64,000 nt of DNA from Prosthecomicrobium sp. N25 (GCF_037203705.1 NZ_JBBCAT010000003.1:124001-188000); one strand, 5' to 3'. Numbered from the stretch's first letter, positions 15,949 through 25,130 are shown. Numbers and translations: made by a program. The notes: generated by a model from the letters alone, not told the origin.

Positions 15949-18081
15949 ATGACGCGCTTTCTGCAGGCCCTGTCCAGCCGGAACGATCTCTTCCTGGCTG
16001 TTCTGCTCGTCTGTATCGTGTTCATGATGATCCTGCCGCTTCCGACGGCACTCATCGACACTCTGATCGGCGTCAACCTCGCGCTGTCCGCCATTCTTCT
16101 GATGGCCGCCATGTACCTGACGGACGTGGTCCAACTGTCGTCGTTCCCCTCGATCTTGCTTCTCACGACCCTGTTTCGACTTGCCTTGGCGATTTCGACG
16201 ACGCGCCTGATCCTGATCCAGGCGGATGCGGGCCACATCGTCGAGACCTTCGGCCAATTCGTGATCGGCGGCAACCTCGTGGTCGGCCTCGTGGTCTTCC
16301 TGATTTTGACCATCGTCAACTTCATGGTCATCACCAAGGGCTCCGAGCGCGTCGCCGAGGTGTCGGCCCGCTTCTCGCTGGATTCGATGCCCGGCAAGCA
16401 GATGTCCATCGATTCCGACATGCGCGCCGGCATGATCGAGCTCGACGAGGCCAAGCGCCGGCGCTCCAAGCTGGAGAAGGAGAGCCAGCTTTACGGCGCC
16501 ATGGACGGCGCCATGAAGTTCGTGAAGGGCGACGCCATCGCGGGCCTCATCATCATCGCCGTGAACCTGATCGGCGGCATCACCATCGGCACCCTCCAGC
16601 GCGGCATGAGCGTCGGCGAGGCGCTCGAACGCTACGCGCTGCTCACCATCGGCGACGGCCTCGTCCAGCAGATCCCCGCGCTCTTCATCTCCATCACGGC
16701 CGGCTTCATCGTCACCCGCGTCTCCTCGGAGGAGAACAAGGACCTCGGCTCCGACATCGCCGCCCAGCTCGTCAACGAGCCGAAGGCGCTGCTGATCACC
16801 TCCGCCATCCTGGCCATCTTCGCGGTGGTGCCGGGCTTCCCGGCGATCGTCTTCGTCTGCCTGTCGGCGGCCTGCGCCGGGGGCGGCCTCCTGATCCTGA
16901 AGCGCCGCAAGACCCTGCGCTCGGAGAGCCGGTCGAAGGAGATGCCGGCGCTCGCCCCGGCCCTGTCCCCCAAGGGCGCGGTCCCGTCCTTCCCCGCCTC
17001 CCGCGACGACGCCGAGGACCTTGAGCCCGTGGAGGCCGTCACCTTCGCGCTGACGGTCCCGCTCATCGTCGACATCGCCTCGAGCGTCCGCAACTCGATC
17101 CGCCCCGACAAGCTGGACCGCGAGGTCGCCCGCGTCCGCCGCGCCCTCTACTTCGACCTCGGCGTCCCCTTCCCGGGTGTCCACCTGCGCCTCAACGACA
17201 ACCTGCGCGAAGGGGAATACCGCATCCTCGTCAACGAGATCCCGGTCGCCTCGGGGCTCTACCGGCCGGGGTACTTCATCGTCCGGGAGACCGAGGCGAA
17301 CCTGAAGATGTTCGACATCCCCTTCGAGCGCGGCAACGACTTCCTGCCCAACACGCCGAGCTACTGGGTCGCCATGAAGCACCACGGCCTCGTCGAGAAG
17401 GCCGGCATCCAGATCATGACCCTCTCCAACATGCTGACCTTCCACCTGGCCCACGTGCTGAAGAGCCACGCCAGCGAATTCGTCGGCATCCAGGAGACCA
17501 TGTATCTGATGAACCAGATGCAGAAGAACTTCGGCGACCTCGTCAAGGAGGTCACCAGGACCCTGCCGGTGATCACCATCAACGACGTCCTGCAGCGCCT
17601 CGTCGGCGAGGAGATCTCGATCCGCGACATGCGGACCGTCCTGGAGGCCCTGGTCGAGTGGGGCCAGCGCGAGAAGGACCCGATCGTCCTCGCCGAGCAC
17701 GTGCGCGGCGCGCTCAGCCGCTACATCACCCACAAGTTCTCCGGCGGGCAGAACGTGATCCCCGCCTATCTGATCGCCAAGGAGATCGAGGACGCCGTGC
17801 GGGGTGCCGTGCGCCAGACGAGCGGCGCCTCCTACCTGGCCCTCGCCCCCGACGTGCACCGCCAGCTGATCGCCTCCATGCGCAACGTCATCGGCTCGGT
17901 GAACAACCGGACGCTGCCCCCTGTGATCCTCGCCCCGATGGACATCCGGCGCTTCCTGCGCAAGATCGTCGAGCGGGATTTCCCCGACCTGGCCGTGCTG
18001 TCCTACCAGGAGCTCGCCCCCAACGCGAACGTCCAGCCGCTCGAGCGCATCAAGCTCGTCAGCCAGATCGCGTCCGGCTGA
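15949..18081 (+). CDS. sctV: T3SS export gate protein SctV (YscV/LcrD, FHIPEP family)
   Basis: 710 residues, near family length. The N-terminal half has about eight membrane spans (starting at about residue 20), with the FHIPEP signature region at about 115-200 (GSERVAEVSARFSLDSMPGK and QMSIDSDMRAGMIELDEAKR). A cytoplasmic linker is followed by a C-terminal domain from about 365 that forms the nonameric ring. SctV binds SctX/SctY and chaperone-substrate complexes and couples the proton gradient to export. It is the first gene of the main operon and precedes the ExbB-like gene by 20 bases. Long antisense frames here are coding shadows. Confidence 0.97.
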   Translation: MTRFLQALSSRNDLFLAVLLVCIVFMMILPLPTALIDTLIGVNLALSAILLMAAMYLTDVVQLSSFPSILLLTTLFRLALAISTTRLILIQADAGHIVETFGQFVIGGNLVVGLVVFLILTIVNFMVITKGSERVAEVSARFSLDSMPGKQMSIDSDMRAGMIELDEAKRRRSKLEKESQLYGAMDGAMKFVKGDAIAGLIIIAVNLIGGITIGTLQRGMSVGEALERYALLTIGDGLVQQIPALFISITAGFIVTRVSSEENKDLGSDIAAQLVNEPKALLITSAILAIFAVVPGFPAIVFVCLSAACAGGGLLILKRRKTLRSESRSKEMPALAPALSPKGAVPSFPASRDDAEDLEPVEAVTFALTVPLIVDIASSVRNSIRPDKLDREVARVRRALYFDLGVPFPGVHLRLNDNLREGEYRILVNEIPVASGLYRPGYFIVRETEANLKMFDIPFERGNDFLPNTPSYWVAMKHHGLVEKAGIQIMTLSNMLTFHLAHVLKSHASEFVGIQETMYLMNQMQKNFGDLVKEVTRTLPVITINDVLQRLVGEEISIRDMRTVLEALVEWGQREKDPIVLAEHVRGALSRYITHKFSGGQNVIPAYLIAKEIEDAVRGAVRQTSGASYLALAPDVHRQLIASMRNVIGSVNNRTLPPVILAPMDIRRFLRKIVERDFPDLAVLSYQELAPNANVQPLERIKLVSQIASG

Positions 18082-18101
18082 CCGCCCGGCTCGGAGGACC
18101 G

Positions 18102-19232
18102 ATGTCAGTCGACGGGGCGCGCGTGGCGATCTACACCGGCGGCCTCATGGCCGCGCTCGCCCTGCATGTCCTCGTCCACGCGGAAGCGCGCGGGGCCCCG
18201 GCGCTCGTCGCGGCCGGCATCGTCCTGGCCGCCCTCGCCCCCGGCCTCGTCGGGGCCGGCGGTCGCCTCGCCGCGCTGCGCCGCCCGGCCGCCGCGGCCG
18301 CCGCGGTCCTCGTGCTCCTGGTCCCGCTCGGTCTCGCGGCCCCCGAGGCCGGCCTGGCGGCCACGATCGCCTCTCGCCCCCTGCTCACCGAGCTCCCGGC
18401 CGTCTTCTTCGCCGCCCGCCTCGTCGCCTGCGAGGACGAACGGCGCTTCGACGCCTTCTGGCGGAAGCCGACGGCCGCCGTGCCGCCCGCGAGCCTGCCG
18501 TCCACTCTCGCCGCGATCCTGACCGGCGCCTTCCTGACGCTCGTCTTCTACAAGCTCGCCGCCGACCTCAAGGGAGCGGGCCCGGATCCGGCGACCCGGT
18601 TCGCCATCGCGGCGGCACTCGGCGAGACCGCCGTCCACCACGCGATCGTCTTCCTGTTCTTCGTCATCCTCGCCCACGCCTTCGAGATGCACCGCCTCGC
18701 CCGCGCCGACGCGCGCGCACTTGGCCGGCTGGCACGGCTCATCGACCTCGATCCGCACGGCTTCGCGGCCGACCCGGCCCGCGCCGCCGCGAGCCTCGCC
18801 GGGGAGGCACCGGGCCGGGTGCCGGGCCTCGTGCTGGCGTCCCTCGACCAGGCCGGCCGGCCCCAGGACCGGGGCGGCCTGCTCTCCGCCCTCGCCTACG
18901 AGGGCTTCCGTCGCGCCGGCGACCGCTTCGTCCGCACCCTCGTTCCGCTCCTGCCCCTGCTCGGCTTCGTCGGCACCGTGGTCGGCATCGCCACCGCCAT
19001 GGCCGACCTGCCGCGCGGCCTCGGCGCCGGCACCGAGCGGGGCTTCGACATCGGCCAGAGCCTGGCCGGCCTCGCCATCAAGTTCGAGACCACCCTCCTC
19101 GGCCTCGTGGCCAGCCTCGTCGCCATGCTGGTCCTCGGCGCCCTGGAGCGTGGCGAGGCCGAACTCGCCGCACGCACCGAACGCCTGGTCGATGCCGGGC
19201 TAGCCGCCGCCGGCCCGGAGCCGGCCCGGTGA
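18102..19232 (+). CDS. MotA/TolQ/ExbB-like proton-channel protein inside the T3SS operon
   Basis: 376 residues. Three to four N-terminal spans (about 8-75), a span near 135-150, one near 175-195, a cytoplasmic loop (about 200-260), then the conserved ExbB/TolQ pair of helices. The first contains LVPLLPLLGFVGTVVGIATA and the second QSLAGLAIKFETTLLGLVAS, followed by a charged helix GALERGEAELAARTERL. The GTVVGI and TTLLG threonines correspond to channel residues in ExbB. ExbB/TolQ/MotA proteins form pentamers that convert proton flow into rotation of a central dimer. It lies 20 bases after sctV with GGAGGA upstream, and its stop overlaps the next start (GTGA). I know of no described injectisome with such a gene. 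A contribution to export energetics or rotation is inference. Confidence 0.8.
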   Translation: MSVDGARVAIYTGGLMAALALHVLVHAEARGAPALVAAGIVLAALAPGLVGAGGRLAALRRPAAAAAAVLVLLVPLGLAAPEAGLAATIASRPLLTELPAVFFAARLVACEDERRFDAFWRKPTAAVPPASLPSTLAAILTGAFLTLVFYKLAADLKGAGPDPATRFAIAAALGETAVHHAIVFLFFVILAHAFEMHRLARADARALGRLARLIDLDPHGFAADPARAAASLAGEAPGRVPGLVLASLDQAGRPQDRGGLLSALAYEGFRRAGDRFVRTLVPLLPLLGFVGTVVGIATAMADLPRGLGAGTERGFDIGQSLAGLAIKFETTLLGLVASLVAMLVLGALERGEAELAARTERLVDAGLAAAGPEPAR

Positions 19233-19741
19233 ACCCGGACCTGTTCGCCGGCCGCTTCGACGCCGCGCCCCGGTCTGCGCCGGACGAGCCGCGGACCGCC
19301 CTCGCGTCGGATCTCTTCTTCAGCCTCACCGCCGTCATCGCCCCCCTCCTGGCGCTCGTGCTGCCGCTCGTCGGGCTCGGCGCCGGGCGCGCGGCGCTGG
19401 ACGTCGAGGCCGCCGCCGCGCTCCTGCGGACGGCCAGGATCACGGATGGCGGCGCCGAGGCCGCGGTCGTCGTCGCCGGCCCGCGCCGGCTCGCCTACGG
19501 GCACGACCGGACCGCCCCGGTGCCCCTCGACGCGGCACCGGACGACCCCGGGCTCCGCGCCTACCTGGCGGAGGCGGCGCGGGACGGCAGGCCCGTCCTG
19601 CTGGCCATCGAGCCCGGCGGCGAGGAAGGCGGCTTCGTCGCCGAGCCGCTCGTCGCCCGCGCGGGGGTCGGCCGCCTGCTGCGCCTCCGCCTCGGACCGG
19701 GCTGCCGTCCCGACGGCCTCGCCAGGGGAGAGTGCCGGTGA
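19229..19741 (+). CDS. ExbD/TolR-like single-span protein (first of two)
   Basis: 170 residues. A short cytoplasmic N terminus of about 26 residues, an aspartate just before one membrane span (ASDLFFSLTAVIAPLLALVL at about 26-45), then a periplasmic domain of about 115 residues with two cysteines near the end. ExbD, TolR and MotB share this topology, with the aspartate at the start of the span carrying protons. GTG start overlaps the ExbB-like stop (GTGA), and the stop overlaps the next gene in the same way, so all three are coupled. The periplasmic part shows no peptidoglycan-binding OmpA motif. Confidence 0.6.
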   Translation: MNPDLFAGRFDAAPRSAPDEPRTALASDLFFSLTAVIAPLLALVLPLVGLGAGRAALDVEAAAALLRTARITDGGAEAAVVVAGPRRLAYGHDRTAPVPLDAAPDDPGLRAYLAEAARDGRPVLLAIEPGGEEGGFVAEPLVARAGVGRLLRLRLGPGCRPDGLARGECR

Positions 19742-20523
19742 CCCCCGCACGGCGCGCGGCCGCGCTCCGACCCCAGTCCGCCGGAGCGCCGTTGGACCTG
19801 ACCGCCACGATCCTCACCGACCTGTCGGCGAACGTCTTCGCGGTCTTCGTCCTCGTCCTCATGCTCGCCCTCGCCGCCCCGAAGGGCCGCGACGCGACGC
19901 CGCCCGCGAGCCTGGAGGCCGCGACGCTGGGGGCCCGGGCGGCGAAGCCGCTCGACCCGGACGCCATGGTGGCCATGCTGCACCGCCGGGGCGAACCGGG
20001 CGGCGTCTCGGTCGACGTCTTCGCCGATCGCGTCGTCCTCCTGTCCTCCGACGGGACCTCGGTGCTGACCGGGGCCGCGCCGGCCGGCGCCCTCGCCGGC
20101 CTGCCCCCGGACCGGCGCGTCGACGTCTTCGTCTTCTCCGCCGGCCGCTACGGCGCGGTGGCCGCCGCTTTGGACGGGCGCGCCGGGGTGGCCGAGATGT
20201 CCGTGCCCGGCGCGCTGCGCCGGCCGCCTGGCACCGGCGAGGGCTGGTCGCGCGGCTTCGAGCGCCTGCAGGCGCGCCGGCTCGACCGGCAGGCCTTCAG
20301 GTCCGAGCTGGCGGCCCTGGTCGCGGGCGCGGGCCGGGACCGCGCCGATGCGCCGGCTGGCGGGCGGGGAGCGGCCGGCGGCACCGGTCTGCCCGGCGGC
20401 ACGCCCCCTGAGGACCTCTCCGCGCGGCTCGCCGCGATGCTGACCCGCGGCCTCGACGCCCTCGCGCTCCTGGCCATCGCGGTGCTCGCCGGCTTCGCCG
20501 AACGTCGCCGCCGGCGCGCCTGA
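19738..20523 (+). CDS. ExbD/TolR-like single-span protein (second of two)
   Basis: 261 residues. The N-terminal span reads LTATILTDLSANVFAVFVLV (about 20-39) with an aspartate where ExbD and TolR have theirs, then MLALAAPKG. A periplasmic region of about 190 residues contains an ExbD-like stretch (VDVFADRVVLLSSDGTSVLT, and PPDRRVDVFVFSAGRYGAV) that fits the ExbD beta-alpha fold. An unusual second hydrophobic helix lies at the C terminus (GLDALALLAIAVLAGFAERR). GTG at 19738 is preferred over GTG 19732 because GGGGAG ends at 19730. Two different ExbD-like proteins could form a heterodimer inside the ExbB-like pentamer. Confidence 0.7.
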   Translation: MTPARRAAALRPQSAGAPLDLTATILTDLSANVFAVFVLVLMLALAAPKGRDATPPASLEAATLGARAAKPLDPDAMVAMLHRRGEPGGVSVDVFADRVVLLSSDGTSVLTGAAPAGALAGLPPDRRVDVFVFSAGRYGAVAAALDGRAGVAEMSVPGALRRPPGTGEGWSRGFERLQARRLDRQAFRSELAALVAGAGRDRADAPAGGRGAAGGTGLPGGTPPEDLSARLAAMLTRGLDALALLAIAVLAGFAERRRRRA

Positions 20524-20610
20524 GCGCTCGGTGACACCCCCTGCGGCATTCCCATGCAAAAGGCGATATGCTTTAGTTCCAGCCTGGAGATCGGCGCAGG
20601 GAGGGCGGCC

Positions 20611-20898
20611 ATGAGCGACAGCATCCAGAGGGTCTCGTCCGTGCCCTTGCCGGAGCACGTGACTCAGCGCGTGGACCGCAACCCACTCCCGGTCTCGTCG
20701 AGCCAGGCCCGCGAGGCGGCGGACGAGAAGCGCCTGGAGCCCGCCCGCCAGGAAACCCGCGACGGCTTCGAGACGTACCTCGAGAACCAGGCGATCCTGC
20801 ATCTCGAGCAGGTCCAGGCCTCGACCCGGTTCGATCCGGTCGAGGAACTCCGCAAGGCCAGCGTCTATCAGGACCCGACGACCCGCCCGCCGGTGTGA
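20611..20898 (+). CDS. Small hydrophilic protein, T3SS operon
   Basis: 95 residues, not recognised. A disordered N-terminal half (PLPVSSSQAREAADEK) is followed by a helix (RDGFETYLENQAILHLEQVQ) and a short tail. No signal peptide. ATG 20611 follows GGGAGGG. It lies between the ExbB/ExbD-like cassette and sctI, with 87 bases upstream containing TATGCT (20567-20572). Small size and Ser-rich start are compatible with an early T3SS substrate or a chaperone partner. Confidence 0.55.
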   Translation: MSDSIQRVSSVPLPEHVTQRVDRNPLPVSSSQAREAADEKRLEPARQETRDGFETYLENQAILHLEQVQASTRFDPVEELRKASVYQDPTTRPPV

Positions 20899-20950
20899 CC
20901 GGCCGGCCCGCGCGACACATCATCCTTTACGTCGATGATGAGATGCCAGT

Positions 20951-20960
20951 TGTCATGACA
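20951..20960. promoter_or_regulatory. Short perfect palindrome upstream of sctI promoter
   Basis: TGTCATGACA, two abutting TGTCA half sites, 17 bases upstream of the CRP-like site at 20978. It may be a second operator. Another inverted repeat (CATCATC at 20918 and GATGATG at 20934) lies just before it and may mark the end of the previous transcript. Confidence 0.3.
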
Positions 20961-20977
20961 TTGTATGCAGAGCGTCT

Positions 20978-21019
20978 TGTCAGCTGCGGCGCAGCCGTGA
21001 GAAGGTGAAGCGCTAGAAT
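20978..21019 (+). promoter_or_regulatory. CRP-like dependent promoter before sctI
   Basis: TGTCAGCTGCGGCGCA (20978-20993), then 20 bases, then TAGAAT (21014-21019). I located the -10 first and found the CRP-like site at exactly the spacing predicted from 2527 and 5412. It would start a transcript near 21026 for sctI through sctU. Confidence 0.5.
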
Positions 21020-21054
21020 AGGCTGATGTCGATCCCGAGGGCGGAGTTCCTGCG

Positions 21055-21537
21055 ATGGCCACCATCACGACCGTACCGGGAGCACCCCGCACGGAGTCGC
21101 TTCGCGGCGTCGGGCTCGACCGGCCGACCGGCCCGGGCGGCGACGGCTTCGACGCGGCGATGCGCAAGGCCCTCGGGGCCGCACAACCGACGCACGTGGC
21201 GCAGGCTGCGCCGCCGGTGGTGACCGACGCCCAGCCGGTCGCCGACCCCGGTGCGGCGGAGCGCGCCCGGCGCGGCTTGGGCCTGGAGGGCCCGTCCCCG
21301 GTGGCGCCCGAGCCCAACACGGGCGACGCCATCATCGAGGGCCTGCAGAAGCTCCGGGGCGTCTTCGACGACCAGAATGCGCGGCTGAACGCGGTCGCCA
21401 ACGCCGCCAACACGGATTTTTCCTCGCTGATGGCCATGCAGATGGAAATGGTCCGCTTCTCGCTCCTCGTCGAGGTGACGAGCAAGCTGACGGGCAAGTC
21501 CACCCAGGCCTTCGACACCCTGATGAAGGGTCAGTGA
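21055..21537 (+). CDS. sctI: T3SS inner rod protein SctI (YscI-like)
   Basis: 160 residues with a long Pro/Ala-rich N-terminal region (YscI is about 115) and the conserved C-terminal helix: SSLMAMQMEMVRFSLLVEVT, then SKLTGKSTQAFDTLMKGQ, aligning with YscI LMLMQWSLIRITIQEELIAK and AGRMSQNVETLSKGG. SctI forms the short rod that anchors the needle in the export gate. Its stop overlaps the sctJ start (GTGA). Order sctI-sctJ-sctK-sctL matches Yersinia. Confidence 0.85.
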   Translation: MATITTVPGAPRTESLRGVGLDRPTGPGGDGFDAAMRKALGAAQPTHVAQAAPPVVTDAQPVADPGAAERARRGLGLEGPSPVAPEPNTGDAIIEGLQKLRGVFDDQNARLNAVANAANTDFSSLMAMQMEMVRFSLLVEVTSKLTGKSTQAFDTLMKGQ

Positions 21538-22367
21538 CTTCCGGGAGATCCGTGTTGCGTAGCCATCGCATGCCCTTGCGCGCCGCCGCGCTGATCTTGG
21601 GCGCCGTGCTTCTGGCCGGATGCCAGCAGGATCTCTACTCCAACCTCGTGGAGACGGAAGCCAACCAGATGCTGGCGATCCTGATGTCGAACGGCATCCC
21701 GAGCGAGAAGGTCGCGCGCGGCAAGGAGGGCTTTGCCATCACGGTGGAAGGCCGCGACATGCTGCGCGCCATCGCGGTCCTGAAGGACGCGGGCTATCCC
21801 CGCTCCAGCCGCGACTCGATCGGCAAGGTGTTCCAGAAGTCCGGCATCATGTCCTCCCCCTTCGAGGAGCGCGTCCGCTACATCTACGCCCTCGGCGAGG
21901 ACGTCGCCCAAACCTTGAGCAACATCGACGGCGTGGTGACCGCGCGGGTCCACATCGTGCTCCCGGACGCGCCCCAACTCGGCCAGCCCGTGAAGCCGTC
22001 CTCCGCGGCGGTCTTCATCAAGCATCAGCCCGGCGTCGACCTCGACTTCTTCGTGCCCCAGATCCGCCGGCTGGTCTCGAGCTCGATCGAGGGCCTCGAG
22101 TATTCGGCCGTGACGGTCGTGCTGGCCGATGCGCAGCCCACGAAGGTGACCGCACAGGCCGAGACGAGCGGTGTCGTGGAGGTCCTGCCCGGGCTTGCGA
22201 TCCGCGAGTCCGACACCACGCGCTTCTGGCAGATTGCCGGCGCCGCGGCCGCCGTGATCGGGCTCCTCCTGATCAGCACCGTCACGGCCGTCCTGATGCT
22301 CGCCCGCCGCAGCCGCGGCCGGGGCGCCGCCGCCGACAAGGCGGTTGCCCTCGTCGAACCGACCTGA
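21534..22367 (+). CDS. sctJ: T3SS inner-membrane ring lipoprotein SctJ (YscJ/PrgK)
   Basis: 277 residues. Signal peptide with lipobox LLAGC (cysteine near residue 30), the two YscJ ring-building domains with SNLVETEANQMLAILMSNGI and the ARVHIVLPDAP motif, then a C-terminal membrane span (about 225-248) and a basic tail. SctJ oligomerises with SctD in the inner membrane. GTG 21534 overlaps the sctI stop; GTG at 21552 with GGGAG upstream is an equally good start and would shorten the leader by six residues. Confidence 0.95.
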   Translation: MTSGRSVLRSHRMPLRAAALILGAVLLAGCQQDLYSNLVETEANQMLAILMSNGIPSEKVARGKEGFAITVEGRDMLRAIAVLKDAGYPRSSRDSIGKVFQKSGIMSSPFEERVRYIYALGEDVAQTLSNIDGVVTARVHIVLPDAPQLGQPVKPSSAAVFIKHQPGVDLDFFVPQIRRLVSSSIEGLEYSAVTVVLADAQPTKVTAQAETSGVVEVLPGLAIRESDTTRFWQIAGAAAAVIGLLLISTVTAVLMLARRSRGRGAAADKAVALVEPT

Positions 22368-22393
22368 ACCGCGCGCCGGGAGGGGGGAGCCGC

Positions 22394-23128
22394 ATGACCG
22401 CCGGTATCGCTGATCTCCGCCGGCTCGACCTCCTCGCCCGCCTCGCCCATGCGGTCCTGCGTCCGGCCGACCGCGCCCACCCTGACCGGCTCGCGCCCGC
22501 CTTCGGGACCGGCACGATGACGGCCGGGAGCCTTGCGGCACTGCTCGCCGTGCCGGCGTTCCGCGGTCCCGTCAACCGCGCGCTCGCCGCAGCGCTGGAC
22601 CTCGACCAGCTCCCGATCGGCCCCGGCCTCCTGGCCAGGATCGACGCGGCACCCGCCACGCGCGCAGCCATCCTGCTGGTGACAGCCGACGGCCAGTCCC
22701 TCGCCGGCGCGGCCCGGGCCCTGGCCGCCGCCGTCCTGCACCGCCGGATCGCCGGCATGGTCCTGAAGGCCGAGCGGTCGAGGGCCGCCGCGATCCTGGG
22801 CGAGGCCGGGTTCGCCGTCGCGGTGCACGAGGCCCCGGTCCTGCACGCCGGGCTCGGCGCGCTCGCGGGCTCCGCCGACGTTCTCGCCGGCGACCCCGCC
22901 GACCCGGAGACCTCGGCCCGCATGGACCGCTACGGCCTCGCCTGCGTCGGCCGCTATGTCGAAGCGGTCGAGCCCGAGCTGCTTCCGCTGCTTTTGCTGC
23001 GCGTCCGGCCGGCCTCGGGATACGACCCGGAGCGGCTCGGCATCGCCGCCATGGCGAACACCCATGTCGAGCAGGTCGTCAGGCTCATGCGACGGAGGCG
23101 GCCGGCATGGTCGGATACTATCGGCTGA
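22394..23128 (+). CDS. sctK: T3SS sorting-platform protein SctK (YscK-like)
   Basis: 244 residues, alanine- and leucine-rich, soluble. SctK proteins diverge strongly. The call rests on position between sctJ and sctL, length near YscK (about 210), and a pattern of helices with a C-terminal [16 protein letters not shown]. SctK links the SctQ-SctL-SctN sorting platform to SctD at the inner ring. Strong GGGGGGAG site before ATG 22394. The 3' end overlaps sctL by 22 bases. Confidence 0.7.
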   Translation: MTAGIADLRRLDLLARLAHAVLRPADRAHPDRLAPAFGTGTMTAGSLAALLAVPAFRGPVNRALAAALDLDQLPIGPGLLARIDAAPATRAAILLVTADGQSLAGAARALAAAVLHRRIAGMVLKAERSRAAAILGEAGFAVAVHEAPVLHAGLGALAGSADVLAGDPADPETSARMDRYGLACVGRYVEAVEPELLPLLLLRVRPASGYDPERLGIAAMANTHVEQVVRLMRRRRPAWSDTIG

Positions 23129-23748
23129 ACGCCCTCGGCTTCGCCCTGCCGGCCGGAACCCACGTCCTCGGCCCCGCCGAGACGGGTGCCCTGAACGGCG
23201 CCGCCGACCTCGTCGCCGCCGCGGAGGCGGAAGCCGCGCGGATCGTCGAGGCCGCCCGCGCCGCCTACGAAGAGGAGAAGGCGCGCGGCCGGGCCGACGG
23301 CCTCGCCGAGGCCCAGCTCGCGGCGGTAGACCGCCTGGTCGAGGAGAGCCGGGTGCTGGACGAGGGCCTCGCGGCGGTGGAGCGCGGTCTCGCCGACCTC
23401 GTCGTCTACTGCGTGCGGCGCCTCGTCGACGGCTTCTCGGCCAACGAGCAGGCCGAGGCGGTGGTGCGCGCCGCGCTGAAGCAGATGCGCCGAGCCGCGC
23501 GGGCCCAGGTCCGGGTCGCGCCGGCCCAGTACGCCCCAGTCAAGGCCGCGGTCGAGCGGATGATGGCGAACTTCCCCGAGATGGAGCTGATCGACGTCGT
23601 CGAGGATGCCGCGCTGGATCCGCCGCGGGTCATCGTCGAGTCCGCCATCGGGCGCGTCGACGGCGATCTCGGCGCCCGCCTTCACGACATGGTGGCGATC
23701 CTGACCCGCGCCCGCGCCGTCGACGCGGAGGAGGGCGCCGGGCCATGA
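23107..23748 (+). CDS. sctL: T3SS ATPase stator SctL (YscL, FliH/HrpE family)
   Basis: 213 residues. An N-terminal region is followed by an alanine/glutamate-rich helix ([20 protein letters not shown]) typical of FliH/YscL, then a C-terminal domain with [20 protein letters not shown] and [18 protein letters not shown] resembling the V-ATPase subunit E fold. SctL dimers form spokes joining the ATPase SctN to SctQ and restrain ATPase activity. Start overlaps sctK; its stop overlaps the sctN ATG (ATGA). Confidence 0.9.
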   Translation: MVGYYRLNALGFALPAGTHVLGPAETGALNGAADLVAAAEAEAARIVEAARAAYEEEKARGRADGLAEAQLAAVDRLVEESRVLDEGLAAVERGLADLVVYCVRRLVDGFSANEQAEAVVRAALKQMRRAARAQVRVAPAQYAPVKAAVERMMANFPEMELIDVVEDAALDPPRVIVESAIGRVDGDLGARLHDMVAILTRARAVDAEEGAGP

Positions 23749-25130
23749 CCGAGACCGCCCGGTTCGGCCGGATCGAGGCCGTGGCCCACGAGCGCCGGCG
23801 CCGCATCGCCGAACGCCTCGGCCTTTTCGCCGACGACGCCCGCGCGCGCCTGGTCGACTTCCAGCCCTACGCGCTGACCGGCCGCGTCCGGAAGGTCGTC
23901 GGCACGATCATCCACGCGACGGTCCCGGAGGTGCAGGTCGGGGAGATCGTCGAGCTCCACACCCGGTCGACCGGCGCCCGCCTCATGGCCGAGTGCGTCG
24001 GCTTTCTCGACGACGAGGCGCTGCTCTCGCCCATCGGGGAGACCCAGGGGGTCTCGCCGAAGACGGAGGTGCGCCTCACCGGCCGGGTCCAGGCCGTGCC
24101 GGTCGGTGCCGGCCTGCAGGGCCGGGTCCTCGACGGCCTCTGCAACTTCATCGACGGCAAGACAGACCCCTTCGTGCCGGAGGCCTGGTACCCGGTCTAC
24201 AAGGACCCGCCCGACCCGATGACCCGGCGGGTCATCGACAGCCCCCTGTCGCTCGGCGTGCGCGCGATCGACGGCATCCTGACCTGCGGCGAAGGCCAGC
24301 GGATGGGCATCTTCGCGGCCGCCGGCGGCGGCAAGTCCACGCTCCTGTCCATGCTGGTCAAGGGCGCCGCCGTCGACGTGACGGTTCTCGCCCTGATCGG
24401 CGAGCGCGGCCGCGAGGTGCGCGAGTTCATCGAGCACGACCTCGGCCCGGAGGGGATGCGCAAGTCGGTGATCGTGGTGGCGACCTCCGACAAGAGCTCG
24501 ATGGAGCGCGCCAAGGCGGCCTTCGTGGCGACCGCCATCGCGGAGTTCTTCCGCGACCAGGGCAAGCGCGTGCTCTTCCTGATGGATTCGGTCACGCGCT
24601 TCGCCCGCGCCCAGCGCGAGATCGGCCTCGCCTCCGGCGAGCCGCCGACGCGGCGCGGCTTTCCGCCCTCCGTCTTCGCCAACCTGCCCAAGCTGATGGA
24701 GCGGGTCGGCATGAACGACAAGGGATCGATCACCGCGCTCTACACGGTGCTGGTCGAGGGCGACGACATGAACGAGCCGGTCGCCGACGAGACCCGCTCC
24801 ATCCTGGACGGCCACCTGATCCTGTCCCGCAAGCTCGCCGCGGCCGGTCACTACCCGGCGATCGACGTGCTGACCTCGAAGAGCCGCGTGATGGACAACG
24901 TCACCAGCAAGGAGCACGTGCGCATGGCGCGGCGCGTGACGTCCTGGCTCGCCACCTATGCGGACGTCGAGCTCCTGGTGAAGGTCGGCGAATACAAGAA
25001 GGGCAGCGACGCCGAGGCCGACATGGCGATCGCCAAGTACAAGGACATCAACGCCTTCCTGCAGCAGGGCACCGAGGAGTTCGACAGCTTCGACACCACC
25101 CTCGCCAAGCTGAAGGCGCTGACCCGATGA
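23745..25130 (+). CDS. sctN: T3SS ATPase SctN (YscN)
   Basis: 461 residues, F1-beta-like hexameric ATPase that strips chaperones and unfolds substrates. Walker A is AAGGGKST (about residues 194-201), Walker [13 protein letters not shown] (about 278-289), and the YscN/FliI signature [15 protein letters not shown] is seen as [20 protein letters not shown]. The C-terminal chaperone-binding helices ([20 protein letters not shown]) are intact. ATGA overlaps on both sides couple it to sctL and sctO. Confidence 0.97.
   Translation: MTETARFGRIEAVAHERRRRIAERLGLFADDARARLVDFQPYALTGRVRKVVGTIIHATVPEVQVGEIVELHTRSTGARLMAECVGFLDDEALLSPIGETQGVSPKTEVRLTGRVQAVPVGAGLQGRVLDGLCNFIDGKTDPFVPEAWYPVYKDPPDPMTRRVIDSPLSLGVRAIDGILTCGEGQRMGIFAAAGGGKSTLLSMLVKGAAVDVTVLALIGERGREVREFIEHDLGPEGMRKSVIVVATSDKSSMERAKAAFVATAIAEFFRDQGKRVLFLMDSVTRFARAQREIGLASGEPPTRRGFPPSVFANLPKLMERVGMNDKGSITALYTVLVEGDDMNEPVADETRSILDGHLILSRKLAAAGHYPAIDVLTSKSRVMDNVTSKEHVRMARRVTSWLATYADVELLVKVGEYKKGSDAEADMAIAKYKDINAFLQQGTEEFDSFDTTLAKLKALTR

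Noticed and set aside
15568-17859. A 763-codon open frame on the minus strand
   Set aside because: Antisense to sctV, which is certain; the frame's Asp/Gly/His/Arg-rich content reflects reversed codons.
18102-20523. Zorya-type phage-defence motor (ZorA/ZorB)
   Set aside because: ZorB has a peptidoglycan-binding domain and ZorA a long cytoplasmic tail, with helicase or nuclease partners; none is seen, and the genes are embedded in the T3SS operon with overlapping starts.
20531-20572. CRP-like site before the small gene at 20611 (relative to TATGCT)
   Set aside because: The sequence at the expected distance begins GTGACA but has no second half site.
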